NCBI RefSeq assembly: GCF_032884065.1
Contig: NC_088875.1
Coordinates: 43,695,291-43,759,290 of the forward strand
DNA: 64,000 nucleotides
Reading direction: 5' to 3'
Origin: Artemia franciscana
Taxonomy: Eukaryota; Arthropoda; Branchiopoda; Anostraca; Artemiidae
The translations under genes were made by a program, and so were the position numbers. The notes beneath the pieces are model-generated. The model was not told the DNA's origin, ran no database searches, and saw only the letters and a program-made list of their open reading frames with translations. Positions 1-11,216 of the stretch are shown here, in pieces. Each line of letters opens with the position of its first letter. Within the stretch, counting starts at the first letter, position 1.

Positions 1-1229
1 GTGTGAAAAAAAAACACACGGATGCGTGTTTATTAGTTTTTTTGTTGTTTTTTTCCCAGGGGTGATCGTATCGACCCAGTGGTCCTAGAATGTCGCAAGA
101 GGGCTCATTTTAATGGAAATTAAAATTTCTAGTGCTCTTTTTATGTGACTGAAAAAATTGAAGGGCACCTAGGCCTCCTCCCACGCTCACTTTTTCCCCA
201 AAGTCACCAGATAAAAATTCTGAGATGGCCATTTTATTCACCATAGTCGAAAAACTTAATAACTATGTCTTTGAGGACGACATACTCCCCTGCAGTCCCC
301 GTGGGATGGGTTGTAAGTTACAAACTTTGACCTGTGTTTACATATAGCAATGGTTACTGGGAAGTGTACAGACGTTTTCAGGGGGATATTTTTGGTTTGG
401 GAGGGAGAGTTGAGAGAGAGGGGGGGGTTACGTGGGAGGATCTCTCCATGGAGTAACTTCTCATGGGGGAAGAGACTCGTAATACCTCGCTCTTTACGCT
501 AAAGTATTTTTAGTAATTTCAACTATTTATTCTACGGCCTTTGTGATGCAGAGGTCATTCTTAAGGAATTGGGACAAAATTTAAGCCTTAGTGTAAAGAG
601 CGAGGAATCGAAGAGGGGTGAAACCCCTCAAATACGCAATAAAAACATACGAATATAGAAGTTCGTTACGTAAGTTAACTCGTAAGTTACGTATATGTTT
701 TAGTAATGAAAACATTCGTAAAAAATTAAAAGTTCTAGTTTTCTTTTTAAGTAATCAAAAAATTGGAGGGCAACTAGGCTTCCTCCCTTGCTCCTTTTTT
801 CTCTAAATCTTCCGATTAAAACTATGAGAAAGCCATTTAGCCAAAAAAATTAATATACAAATTTAGTTTTAATTATTTATGTGCGGAGAGCCAAGATCAA
901 AACATGTATTAATTCAAAAATGTCCAGAAATTAAATAAAAAAAAACAAGTTTTTTTTAAATGAAAGTAAGGAGCGACATTAAAACTTAAAACGAACAGAA
1001 ATTACTACATATATGAAAGGAGCTTTTCCTCCTCAACGGCCCGCTCTTTACGCTAAAGTTTTTTACTGTTTTAAAAAGTAGAGTTAAGAGAAAGAGTCAA
1101 ACTTTAGCGTAAAAAGCGAGGCGTTGAGGAGGAAAAGCCCCTTTCATATACGGAGTAATTTCTGTTCGTTTTAAGTTTTAATGTCGCTCCTTACTTTCAT
1201 TTAAAAAAACTTGTTTTTTTTTATTTAAT
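1..1229 (+). repeat. Repeat A copy 1, cut by window edge
   Basis: Non-coding dispersed repeat. The window opens inside its middle module (the stretch with CCCAGGGGTGATCGTATCGACC and GGGCTCATT). It then runs through the later modules (CTCGCTCTTTACGCTAAAG, GTTACGTAAGTT, GTGCGGAGAGCC) into the palindromic foldback unit at its right end. Related copies occur at 2449, 3618, 40571, 44698, 50300 and 54482. The beginning lies outside the window. A segment is missing near 480 compared with the longest copy (44698-46370). Confidence 0.85.
930..1229. repeat. Palindromic foldback unit F1 (~300 bp)
   Basis: The left arm (ATTAAAT, then AAGTAAGGAGCGACATTAAA) is repeated as its reverse complement in the right arm, with a short non-palindromic centre near 1070-1085. 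Both arms carry the copy-specific CTTTTCCTCC, where other copies have CTGTTCCCTCC. There is no coding capacity. The unit forms the right end of repeat A. Confidence 0.85.
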
Positions 1230-1236
1230 CTTATAA

Positions 1237-1610
1237 GAGGAATAGGTTTTTAACATCGAAGCATTGCGATACAAACCTAAGCTAAATTGTCAATAGCAAG
1301 TTTTTAGTGAGATGCATTCTTTCATCACATTTAGGAAAAATCCTATTTTATTGCGTAAGTCACGATTATCCAAATGAGCTCTTATTCTTGAAGGATGACC
1401 AAACAAAAGCTACACTTTAGCGTTAAGAGCTAGATGAGGGGCAGCAGTTTCAGTTGCCCATTTATGACAGTCTCCTACAATAAAAGAGTGACTGTAGTGA
1501 CTCCTCAGCCCCTGAATTGCATGCTTAACCCAAATATATTCCTCCAAACAATGGCTAAATCCCTTTCCATATTAGTCTGAAGAATCTCTCAAGTTTAGAA
1601 ACTTAAAAGC
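1237..1610 (+). repeat. Repeat E copy 1
   Basis: About 370 bp matching 38758-39108 in the same orientation. It begins GGTTTTTAACATCGAAGCAT and ends near CTCAAGTTTAGAAAC. It is non-coding. In both places it sits next to a foldback unit, on opposite sides. Confidence 0.8.
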
Positions 1611-1690
1611 TTTTTGCAACTTAAAAACTTAAGGACATTTGGAGATGAACTTTTTTTGTTTAAGAAGTTCGTTTTTTATATTTCATTTTT

Positions 1691-2450
1691 AGAAACTGGT
1701 CATACAATCATGTAAAATCATGTCCTCACTCATTGGGAAGTTTTTATGCAAGGTTTCTATATATTGTTCAAATCATTGTATATTTCATAAATTGCTACCA
1801 AGTTGTGATTTTGTTATAGTAGGACCATTTTAATTAACTGGTCCTACTATAACCAAATCATCAAAAAAGTTTCATCTCCAAATGCATTTAAAGTTTTTTT
1901 TTTGCTGCTACAAAAAAAAAAAATTCTAATTTCCCAATACTAAAATGAAAGCATTTGAAGATCAAGACATGTTTTATAATTATTCAAAGATGAATTTTAA
2001 TGCCGTGACCACTCCTCGCTTTCATTTTTAGTAAAAAAAAATTTACTATAATTTAGAGATAGACCACTGTGTGTTAGAGTTGTTATAAAAAAATTAAAAA
2101 ATTTTTTGAAAAAACTTAAAACAAATATTGCTTTTCAGCACATTTCAGCATAGAAACTGATCATACAATCATGTAAAATCATGTCCTCACTCATTGGGAA
2201 GTTTTTATGCAAGGTTTCTATATAGTGCTCAAATCATTGTATGTTTCATAAATTGTTAACAAATTGTGATTTTGCTATAGTAGGACCATTTTAATTAACT
2301 GGTCCTACTGTAACCAAATCATCAAAAACGGTTCATCTCCAAATGCGCTTAAAGATTTTTTTTTTCCTTTTTTTCTTGCTGCTACAAATTTTTTTTTCTA
2401 ATTTCCCAATACTAAAATGGAAGCATTTGAAGATCAAGACATGTTTTATC
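1691..2450 (+). repeat. Tandem duplication, 461-bp period (repeat G)
   Basis: AGAAACTG(G/A)TCATACAATC occurs at 1691 and 2152. The following ~290 bases, to GAAGATCAAGACATGTTTTA, are nearly identical in both copies. The second copy is broken off at 2449 by repeat A copy 2. Related pieces lie at 4723-4895 and 51590-51920. Confidence 0.85.
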
Positions 2451-3288
2451 AAACAGTTCGTGGTAACGAACTGTAGTAAGGAGCGATCCGGCTCAATAGT
2501 AACCAAAACTCTAAAAAATTGAATTTTGATATCAATAGCCACATCAAAAGAATCGCATTTTAATGCTGATTTTAAATATATAAGTTTCATCAAGTTTAGT
2601 CTTACCCATCAAAAGTTACGAGCCTGAGAAAATTTGCCTTATTTAGGAAAATAGGGGGAATCACCCCCTAAAAGTCGTATGATCTTAACGAAAATGACAC
2701 CATCAGATTCAGCGTATCAGAGAACCCTACTGTAGAAGTTTCAAGCTCCTATCTACAAAAATGTGGAATTTTGCATTTTTTGCCAGAAGACAAATCACGG
2801 GTGCGTGTTTATTTGTTTGTTTTTTTTTTTTTTTTTTTTTTTTTTTCCCAGGGGTCATCGTATTGACCAAGTGGTCCTAGAATGTTGCAAGAGGGCTCAT
2901 TCTCACGGAAATGAAAAGTTCTAGTGCCCTTTTTAAGTGACCAAAAAAATTGGAGGGCATCTAGGCCCCCTCCCACGCTCATTTTTTTCCCAAAGTCAAC
3001 GGATCAAAATTTTGAGATAGCCATTTTGTTCAGCATAGTCGAAAATCATAATAACTATGTATTTAGGGGTGACTTACTCCCCCACCGTTCCTGGGGGAGG
3101 GGCTGCAAGTTACAAACTTCAACCAGTTTTTACATATAATAATGGTTATTGGGAAGTGTACAGACGTTTTCAGGGGGATTTTTTTTGGTTTTGGGGGTAG
3201 GGTTGAGGGAGGGGGCTATGTGGGAGGATCTTTCCTTGGAGAAATATGCCATGGGGGAAAAATTCAATGAAAAGGGCGCAGGACGAAT
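2449..3288 (+). repeat. Repeat A copy 2
   Basis: It starts TCAAACAGTTCGTGGTAACG, whose CAGTTCGT/ACGAACTG halves form a perfect 8-bp hairpin stem. It runs to AAGGGCGCAGGA near 3288 and lacks the right-hand modules. It is inserted in the second unit of the 461-bp duplication, which dates it after that duplication. Open frames inside it are short and not conserved between copies. Confidence 0.85.
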
Positions 3289-3617
3289 CTGGTCACGTTA
3301 GAAAAAACGTCAAATTCAGAGGTTAATATACAATGCTGGGTCTTCGGAGCCTCTCTATTATGGAGTATAATTTGAAAATAACACAACTATACGAGCGATA
3401 AAACATATATACCACAACCATAACTCAACTAACGAAAGAACTGCTAAGAGATAACACAACTATAAAGCGAAAACAGGTGAAAACTAACGGGAAAATAAAC
3501 GAACTAAGAGGTGGAAGGGGCCCAGAGAAAAAATATAATCCTTTTTCAATTTTGAGCCTAACTTCCGCAAAGGAGTAATAATGTCAGAAGCCCCGAAATA
3601 CCGAATTATTTTCTTTT
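3289..3617. other. No recognisable feature
   Basis: AT-rich spacer between two repeat A copies. I see no open frame, tandem structure or match elsewhere in the window. Confidence 0.6.
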
Positions 3618-4722
3618 CAAACAGTTCGTGGTAAAGAACTGTAGTAAGGGGCGACCCGGCTCAATAGTAAACGGAACTCTAAAAAACGGAATTTTGATGC
3701 TAAAAGATACATCAAAAGAATCGAATTTTCACGCTGATTCTAAATATATAAGTTCCAATTAATTTAGTCTTTGTCATCAAAACTTACGAGCCTGAGAAAA
3801 TTTGCCCTATTTTGGAAAAAGGGGGAAACATCCCCTAAAAGTCATAGAATCTTAACGAAAATCACACTATCGCATTCGGCATATCAGAGAACTCTATAGC
3901 AAAAATTTCAAGCTCCTATCTAAAAAAATGTGGAATTTCATATTTTTTGCCAGAAGACAAATCACGGGTGCGTGTTTATTTGTTTGTTTGTTGTTGTTTT
4001 TTTCTTTTCCCCAGGGGTCATCGTATCGACCAGGTGGTCTTAGAGTGTCGCAAGAGGGCTCATTCTTACGGAAATAAAAAGTTCTAGTGCCCTTTTTAAG
4101 TGATAAAAAAATTGGAGGGCAAATAGGCCCCCTCCCACGCTAATTTTTTCCAAAAGTCAACAGATTAAAATTTTAAGATAGCCATTTTGTTCCGCATAGT
4201 CGAAAACCATAATAACTATGTCTTTGGGAATGACTTACTCCCCCACAATTCCTGGGGGAGGGGCTGCAAGTTACAAACTTTGACCAGTGTTTACATATAG
4301 TAATGGTTATTGGGAAGTGTACAGACGTTTTAGCCAAAAAAAAATTAATATACTAATTTCATTTCAATAATTTATGTGCGGAGAGCCAAAATCAAACATG
4401 CATTAATTCAAAAACGTTCAGAAATTAAATAAAAAAAACTAGTTTTTTTAACTGAAAGTAAGGAGCGACATTAAAACTTAAAACGAACAGAGATTACTCC
4501 GTATATGAAATGGGTTGTCCCCTCCGCAGTCCCTCGCTCTTTACGCTAAAGTTTGACTCTTTGCCACAATTCTACTTTTTAAAACAATTAAAAACTTTAG
4601 TGTAAAGAGCGAGGGACTGCGGAGGGGACAACCCATTTCATATACGGAGTAATCTCTGTTCGTTTTAAGTTTTAATGTCGCTCCTTACTTTCAGTTAAAA
4701 AAACTAGTTTTTTTTATTTAAT
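3618..4722 (+). repeat. Repeat A copy 3
   Basis: Starts TCAAACAGTTCGTGGTAAAG and follows the standard module order to ACAGACGTTTT (~4330). It then jumps to the distal module (AATTAATATACTAATTTC, GTGCGGAGAGCC) and ends in a foldback unit. The jump means an internal deletion relative to the full copy at 44698-46370. Confidence 0.85.
4424..4722. repeat. Palindromic foldback unit F2, near-perfect
   Basis: The arms are about 130 bp each and, read against each other, differ at about one position (CGCTAAAG against CACTAAAG). Both arms carry the variant CCCTCCGCAGTCCCTCGC, while the other copies have CCTCCTCAACGCCCCGC. The loop is about 35 bp (TTTGCCACAATTCTAC region). It ends ATTTAAT, complementing ATTAAAT at its start. 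Confidence 0.9.
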
Positions 4723-4895
4723 AATTATTCAAAGACGAATTTTTATGCCGTGACCACTCCTCGCTTTCATTTTTAGCAAAAAAAAAATTACTAAAATTTA
4801 GAGATAGACCACTGTGTGCTAGAGTTGTTATAAAAAAACTACAAAAAATTTGAAAAAACTAATAAAAATATTACTTTTCAGCACATTTCTCTTGG
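4723..4895 (+). repeat. Repeat G fragment
   Basis: AATTATTCAAAGACGAATTT through CTTTTCAGCACATTTC matches 1976-2147 closely. The two stretches lie on either side of the A copies. Confidence 0.75.
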
Positions 4896-5244
4896 GCTGA
4901 AGCTTTAATTCTTGACACAGTGAAAGAAAGATCAAGTATAAAGTGGTGAATTGATGCAATCGCATCGCTCTTGTGCATAAGATCGTTTCTATTCATTTTA
5001 AGTTTTAATTTTACTTATATGGATATTGATGTTTCACTTATAATGTTCTCTGTTCTTCCTTAATTCTATACTCAGGATTATAACAAATATTTGGTGGAAA
5101 GTAAGACTTAATATCTACTCTTCACTTTTTTGAAGTAAGGAGGTGTATAGCCTACTATATCCTGTTATGGATACTGAAATGGATAGCATATGGTTCAAAA
5201 CAATCATTAGCCTTTACATGACTTGAAGGTGTTTCGTTTTCCAA
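4896..5244. other. No recognisable feature
   Basis: AT-rich, stop-rich in all frames, with no internal repeat noticed. Confidence 0.5.
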
Positions 5245-7131
5245 GGGGTGCATATGGCGCATATTTGATTATCTAATATTCAATATTTTCTTATTTGATA
5301 TTTAATATTTTCACTATGTGCATGTGTCTGCCTTTTAAAAGGAACAACAGCTAAAACTGGCTCTCCTATGTCAATGCTCCCTAAATTGTTAAAATATGTA
5401 ACCCGTAGGTCAAAGCTATGGAATAACACATGTGATAAGACTTAAGTTGAACAGTTGTATGTTATGTTTTGAGTTTAACGTCTATAGAAGCAAGTCTAGA
5501 ATTATGCTTTATGCGCTAAAAGCAATGGTAAGACGGACACACCGAACACTAATTTTTACGGACCTCCTTATTCACAATTTTTTTAGTTCGTGGATCTTTG
5601 TGGATATCCTGGGTACTGACTGTCCATGAAGCTGTTTGTTTACGGGTAAGGGGGTCCACACCTATTACTTCAGATTTCTCGGAAAATTAGAATTTTGGAT
5701 TTTGTTTTCAGTTCGATTCTTAAGCTAGAAAATTCTACTATTTCTCCCTGACCGAGAAAGCAAGCGCTAAGTTAAAATACGTATGATTAGAGATTTGGAA
5801 TTTTGTATTAAGCACAATTTTTAGGTGAAAAATTGTACTATTTATGTTTGAACTTAAGAACAAGCACCAAGCTAAATCTTTGATTTTAGCACTTTTGTTA
5901 CAACACGTATCAATTCTATCTACGGCCCCTATAAATATTGAGCTTTTAATTGAAAAATTCAAATATTTTACGTTAACAAGAAAAGGAGTAACAGTATAGA
6001 AGAAACTTCTTTAACACATAAAGGTGCAGCATTGAAAACAATTCTTACCTTATGCTATATTTTCTTATGAAAAAAAAACGAGGCTTTTTTTTGACACATG
6101 CGTTTTTTACACAAATCAAAACTCTTATTCATTTCCCACAAAGATGGAATCAAGATATGACCCTGGAATGGTATTTATAGGACGCTAGCTGTCAAATCCA
6201 GTTCGATAACCCCTCATAAAAGATATTGCAAAACTAGAATACAGGGACCACTCTCCCCTGCAAAAAATTTATCCCAAAAGAACAGCTAGAGTACTACCCT
6301 TTGCTTCACATCATTTTCAGTTGGTGTCCAGATTTCTGTTTGGTAGATATGGTTTTAAAAATAAGAACTGAGAGACCCCTTAAGTTATCAATAAAATCGT
6401 ATTCGGTATCTGGGTAGGTGCTCTATGGGATATTGCTAATTGTGGGACCCAAAGGTATCAAAAATTGGGGCAACATTTTGACAATCCTGATATTACAGGA
6501 AATCCAATAAATCAGATTTCTCTTCTTGCATGTTTTTTCTTTTGACTCTGAATCACTACTAAGAACGCATCAGAAGGGGAGTGGGTAGAATTTTTAGATT
6601 TTTAATGAAAAAACAAAGGATTAATTCCCGAAATTTAGGGTGGGACAGGAAAGATATTTTTGTAAAATCCATGATGTAACAATTTTGTATTGTCCTCCCA
6701 TTTGGTGCTAAATTCTAAAAATGAAGTATAAAAAACAAACTTTTTAAACAAAAGAGTTCATCTCCAAACGAACTTAATTTTTTTTTCGTTTTTTTGTTGT
6801 ATTTTTTTGCTGCTACTAAAAAATTGAAATTTTCCAATACTAAAATGGAAGCATTTGATGATCTTTTGTCAGATTATTATTTTTTTTTTCGAAAATCTGA
6901 CAAAAAATCAGATTTTCAAAAGAATCGTCAAAAAAATCTGGCTTTAAATATAAAAGTTTTATCAAGTTTAGTTTTACTCATCAAACAATACGAGCTGGAA
7001 AATATTCGCCTTATTTTCGAGAAAACCGGAAACCACCCCCTACAGTTCTTAGAAACTTAAATTAAATTCACACCATCAGATTTAGTGTATCAGACAACCC
7101 TATTTGGAGGTTTCAAACCTCTATCTGCAAA
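5245..7131 (+). repeat. Repeat B copy 1
   Basis: A long non-coding repeat. Landmarks are GATTATCTAATATT, CTGCCTTTTAAAAGG, ATGGAATAACACATGTGATA, GGGTACTGACTGTCC, TGTGGGACCCAAAGGTATC, then TTGCTGCTACTAAAAA. It matches 52910-54480 (same strand) and 33870-36505 (opposite strand). From about 6930 it merges into the early part of repeat A (AAAAGTTTTATCAAGTTTAG), so B and A share a module. It stops where the coding relic at 7132 begins. The open frame at 6794-7060 is part of the repeat and is not conserved as protein. Confidence 0.8.
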
Positions 7132-9474
7132 AGAATTAGAAACCCAAACAGCATTTAACAGAAACTCAATACTCAAAAACTTAAGACGTTGTTTCAAATC
7201 AATACAAGTTGTTGGATTCCCTTATTTGTATCTATCAAAGACAGGCAATTATTTGAAATATACAAATCTAAAAGCAGAAGGATCAGATCGTTTCAAAGAG
7301 GGACTTTCTATAATAATCAAACTAATTTTAAAGGCAGGAAATGAAGGAAGTTTCTTAGCTGGAACTGCCATTACCTCAGCAGCACTGAAAAATATTTATG
7401 GTTTTATTCTTGAAAAGGTTAATTCCGACGCTGAGTTCCTAGATAATGATTTGTAAGACGCTCTGGTGACCATTACAGTAAAGTTTAATCTAACTGATTA
7501 TGAAGTCAGCTTCAATAAGCAAGCACCTAACTAAAATTGAAAGGAAGAAGGAAAATGAAGCCCTTGTGGAGGCTGTTCATTTTTTTGATAAATTAAAATA
7601 AGAAAGCATTATATGCACTATCAGAAGAAAGTAAAACTAAAAGGGAAAATAATATTATTATTAAATAATGGAATATAATTGAACCTCGCTTGATAGAGTC
7701 TATGGAAACACTATTATATATCTTAATTTTAAGATGACATTGAACAATAATCGGTCATTGATGCTGAAATTCCACCCCATATGCAAGTACTTACCTGTAG
7801 AAATGCATCACTACTTGAAACATCACTTTTCAACCAGTTTCAAATCTTCAAAGCAGAAAAGCATAAACATTACAAATTCTTTGAAGTTAAAAAGGAATAT
7901 CAACAAAGCACTTGAAGGCTTTGAAAATAGTTTAAACAGTTTGTTAAAAAAAACTAGAGTTTTCTTTTCCTGCATCAAACTTTCCCTGCAAAAGCCAGAT
8001 TTCCCCGATTCTATACTATCTTCGCTCATCGTTTAAAAAAGGCTTAGAGAGGCAGAGAAGTATTCACAAGTTTCAAGAACAAACAAGAAAAACTATGCTT
8101 GAAAAACACCTGCCTGATTTATCGTTGCTGCACCAAAAATTGTTTCTATTGGTAAAAGGGTCAGAATTTTTGATTATTTATGTGATTTGTCGGACATTAC
8201 AAAAGCACTAGCTCCCGATACAAAAGTGTTTCAACTGATTTGTTTAAATGTGACTATCTATGGTCATATTGAAACACCTTTAATGAAATTGTTAATTGAA
8301 ACTGGCTATCTTAACATCAATACCAAGGAATCTAATGTCCGCTTATTAGAGGCCAGTGCTCCCGCAAAATCAGAAGCCGGTCAACCAGGTAAAACTGGCC
8401 TTAGGGGAGGATACGTTTCAATTAAAGTCCATTTTGCCATCAACAGTGGGCTGTTAAATATCATAGCTAACGAAGGGAATGGTGGTGATGGAGGAGGCGG
8501 GCTTTCTGGCTCAAAGCGATTAGACGGTGAAAACATACTAGATCCCAGCCTTAAAGAAAAGCTGGAAAAGCTGTATTATGATAGTTTGCCAGATTAAACA
8601 TTGAATCAGACAGGCTACCGTGAAGAAACGTGTAAACAGTCTATTGCTTGCAAAATAGAGAAGGATTACTGCTCTTCTACGCGAACCTCTTCATATTTGT
8701 TAGTGCTTTTGAACTACCTGGTTGTTCGGTGGCACCCCTCACACTACCTGCCAGACCACCTAAGGTGGTAGATAAGGTTTGTAGAAGGATATAAAATTAT
8801 AGAGGAGTTTATAAATACTATTTGGATAAGACTAGTCCTGGCAGTAAAGGTTGTCCTGGTGGTGCTGGTGAGCCTGGGGGTAGCGGATTGACCTTCATAA
8901 AAACTTCATTTTTTTTTACGGCTCTAAATGGGAAGGGTGGAGAGGGTGGTCCTGGAGGTCTTGCAGGTAGGGGTGGAGAGGTAATTGCTCTAGATTTATT
9001 ATATGATCGAGTAAAAGTAGTGAATATGGGAGGTTATACCGTAACCCATATAGAATTTTACCCGCAGACCTATGGCAAGAACGGAGTAATGGTACGGAAT
9101 TAGGTTACGAAATAAAGAGCGTTATAACCAGATTTAATGAAACGGTTTGAAGAGGTGAAAGTGGTGAAAACGGGGAAATGGGGGAAAAAGGTGAAGATGG
9201 AAAAGTCCAATTGAATATTTGACCTTAGATGAACATACTCTTTTTTACATATTTAATGAAATACACCGTCTCATTTTTGCAGAGACAGATAAAGTAATTT
9301 TTAATGGAGACAGGTCACTTCCGAAACTGATTAATTATATTGACAGTTTGATAGGTCTTTCTAACACACAGAAATTATCCCTCTCTAATATAAGGTCTCA
9401 CTACACCACTCAGGGGATCAGTGCGAGTTTAGATAGTTTGATTAGAAACGAAGTGAATTTAGCTGATGGTGTAG

Positions 9475-10335
9475 TTGGTGCATACAGAAAAAAAAAAATT
9501 GTTTTCTGATGTTGAGGAGTACAAAATGATACTAAATTCACTTGATGATCATATAGGTAAGATCAATTATAGCAACTTGAAATATATTGTCGATAAGCTA
9601 AGGATCAAATTATCATCAGGAGCAAAAAGTAGTTTAGATGAGAGTATGAAAAAAGTACAACAAGCGAAAGCCAAAATTTTTAAAGAAATGTCGGACATGG
9701 GTAATTTAGAGATTGGTTTAATTATTTCAGCTAGCTTTGGCAATATTCGAGGCACCATTACTGGGGTTTCTGGATCTTTTGCGTCATCAGCTAAGTTTAT
9801 TATAGATGTAAAAGGAGGTGATTCAACTGACACCGAAAAGGCTTATAAAGAATATTTTTCACTTGTCTCAAGTCCTTATAATACAACCAAACAGCTAAAT
9901 GAGAAGATTCAAAATTTTATAAGAGGAATAAGTAATGTCAGAATGACAAATCAAATAAACCTTGGTCTTAAGGTATCTACATTAATGAAGGCTTACAACC
10001 CCATCCCTTTCGCAAGCATTGACATAAGTAGCAGATTTAAGCGTCACGAAGCTCTTCAATTAGTTTCACAATTGAAGTCAATGCTGTATGAAGTTTCTAG
10101 CATTTTAAGATACCAAAACGTGCCTGAAATTGATTCTTTAGTCTCTGTTGTCGACATGAAAGTAGAATTTGTTGAAAAGTTGATCATGACAACCAAAGAG
10201 ATTTCTGATAAACAACTGACCATCAATGGACTTAAAAGACGTAAAGACAGTCTATGTCAGACATCTAAGGATACATCAAACAATTTAGAGTCTGCTTATT
10301 TTGCACTCGATAACTCAATGCTGAATATTCTTTGA
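9475..10335 (+). CDS. Longest intact block of the Gly-rich relic (286 codons)
   Basis: An open stretch with balanced amino-acid use and many Ser, Lys, Leu and Ile residues, unlike the repeat-derived frames around it. The ATG-less start arises because the frame enters from the preceding block through an A-rich run. Visible traits are amphipathic helices (DSLVSVVDMKVEFVEKLIMT), a small-residue segment (ISASFGNIRGTITGVSGSFA) that could be a turn-rich linker or hydrophobic core, and no cysteine-rich or catalytic motif. The same frame continues after one TGA into 10372-10815 with no loss of coding character. Function is unknown. I read it as part of the larger relic rather than a separate gene. 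Confidence 0.5.
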   Translation: MVHTEKKKLFSDVEEYKMILNSLDDHIGKINYSNLKYIVDKLRIKLSSGAKSSLDESMKKVQQAKAKIFKEMSDMGNLEIGLIISASFGNIRGTITGVSGSFASSAKFIIDVKGGDSTDTEKAYKEYFSLVSSPYNTTKQLNEKIQNFIRGISNVRMTNQINLGLKVSTLMKAYNPIPFASIDISSRFKRHEALQLVSQLKSMLYEVSSILRYQNVPEIDSLVSVVDMKVEFVEKLIMTTKEISDKQLTINGLKRRKDSLCQTSKDTSNNLESAYFALDNSMLNIL

Positions 10336-10371
10336 ACAGGAAAGCAAATATATTTAAGCTTATCTGATCTA

Positions 10372-10815
10372 ATGAACGTAGTAGCGTATGTTCGGCAAAA
10401 TAATGTATTTGTATCAGCAATTACTCCATTTTCACCTATTTCAACCCCCGCAGAATTGGCAATGGCCTTAAACATTTTGGCAAGTGAACTAAAACAATCT
10501 GTATGGAATGGCTTTCAGCAAAGTACAATCAAAATACTGCTAGATGAAATTGATTTTCCCTTTGAGTTTTTATTACTTAGGTCAGTGCGATCTGCCACTT
10601 TTACTATATATTTTGAAGGAAAGGGAATATTTTGGATAGAAAGCGTCCAAGCCACTTTAACTAATATTCTAAGTGACAAAACTCTAAAATATTTTAATTA
10701 CAAAATTGAAATTCCTGAAAACTATAAAACATTGAGCATTGTTAGCAATGTGGACATTTATACGTCATCTCTTCATCCAGTGGTATTAGTTTTCAAGATG
10801 TGGCATGAAAACTAA
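10372..10815 (+). CDS. C-terminal block of the Gly-rich relic (147 codons)
   Basis: In the same frame as the preceding block after a TGA and 36 open bases, it runs to TAA at 10813. The composition is mixed and globular-looking, with alternating hydrophobic strands (FEFLLLRSVRSATFTIYFEG, SIVSNVDIYTSS). No family is recognised. No poly-A tract follows the stop. The next 400 bases are AT-rich with no repeat seen, so this is not an obvious LINE-made retrocopy. Confidence 0.45.
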   Translation: MNVVAYVRQNNVFVSAITPFSPISTPAELAMALNILASELKQSVWNGFQQSTIKILLDEIDFPFEFLLLRSVRSATFTIYFEGKGIFWIESVQATLTNILSDKTLKYFNYKIEIPENYKTLSIVSNVDIYTSSLHPVVLVFKMWHEN

Positions 10816-11216
10816 TTAGCTGCAAATATATAAAGCTTTTGATAAATTTTGTTTTATTTCGTATTAATCATATAAGGGACTAACATACTTTTGTACTTGT
10901 TATAATTTTATGTTGGCATATTACTATATAAAATTAAACCGATAATTGTATATAGCTATAAAATTATACGTTTAGGAACAGTTATATGAGACTATCAGGA
11001 GCAGAACTAATTTTATTACAAGAAATATTTCTGAATTACCGAGCGAGACGTTAAACTTTCTTATATCTTCTAACAACAAAAATGAAATTAATGGAAGCTA
11101 TAGAACACAATGTCATTAATATAAACATAAATATTTCATGACAACATTAAGTGGCACTGGCTCTCAAGGTTTGGACCCGAAAGGTCCCAGCCTCAAAGAG
11201 ATTTCCAAAGGTGCTA
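10816..11216. other. AT-rich 3' flank of the coding relic
   Basis: No open frame or repeat noticed. It may hold the old 3' untranslated region, but no clear poly-A signal position stands out. Confidence 0.4.

Larger units (their letters stand above)
7132..10815 (+). pseudogene. Broken gene for an unrecognised Gly-rich, helical protein
   Basis: A run of coding blocks, all on the plus strand and in consistent order, that I cannot assign to a family. Blocks: 7085-7456 (its first ~15 codons belong to repeat B); weaker coding near 7530-7680; 7734-8036; about 8127-8597; 8822-9103; 9219-9509; 9475-10335; 10372-10815. The middle has collagen-like glycine blocks (SEAGQPGKTGLRGGY, GNGGDGGGGLSG, PGSKGCPGGAGEPGGSG, GKGGEGGPGGLAGRGGE). 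Around 9120-9210 comes a GENGEMGEKGEDGK-like stretch. The last ~430 codons are long, hydrophilic and mainly helical, with no transmembrane segment or signal peptide seen. The final two blocks share one frame and are parted by a single TGA at 10333. The switch at ~9490 lies in an 11-A run. Several breaks and no start or promoter argue for a pseudogene or a degraded gene copy. The order of a Gly-rich middle and a helical tail suggests a structural or secreted protein, but that is inference. Confidence 0.65.

Noticed and set aside
6794-7060. 88-codon Lys/Phe-rich frame
   Set aside because: Part of the B/A repeat; the matching stretch at 34560-35000 reads differently and shows no coding constraint.
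10333-10335. In-frame TGA as possible selenocysteine codon or programmed read-through
   Set aside because: The surrounding relic is broken elsewhere and I see no SECIS-like structure or read-through context; an ordinary stop in a pseudogene is simpler.
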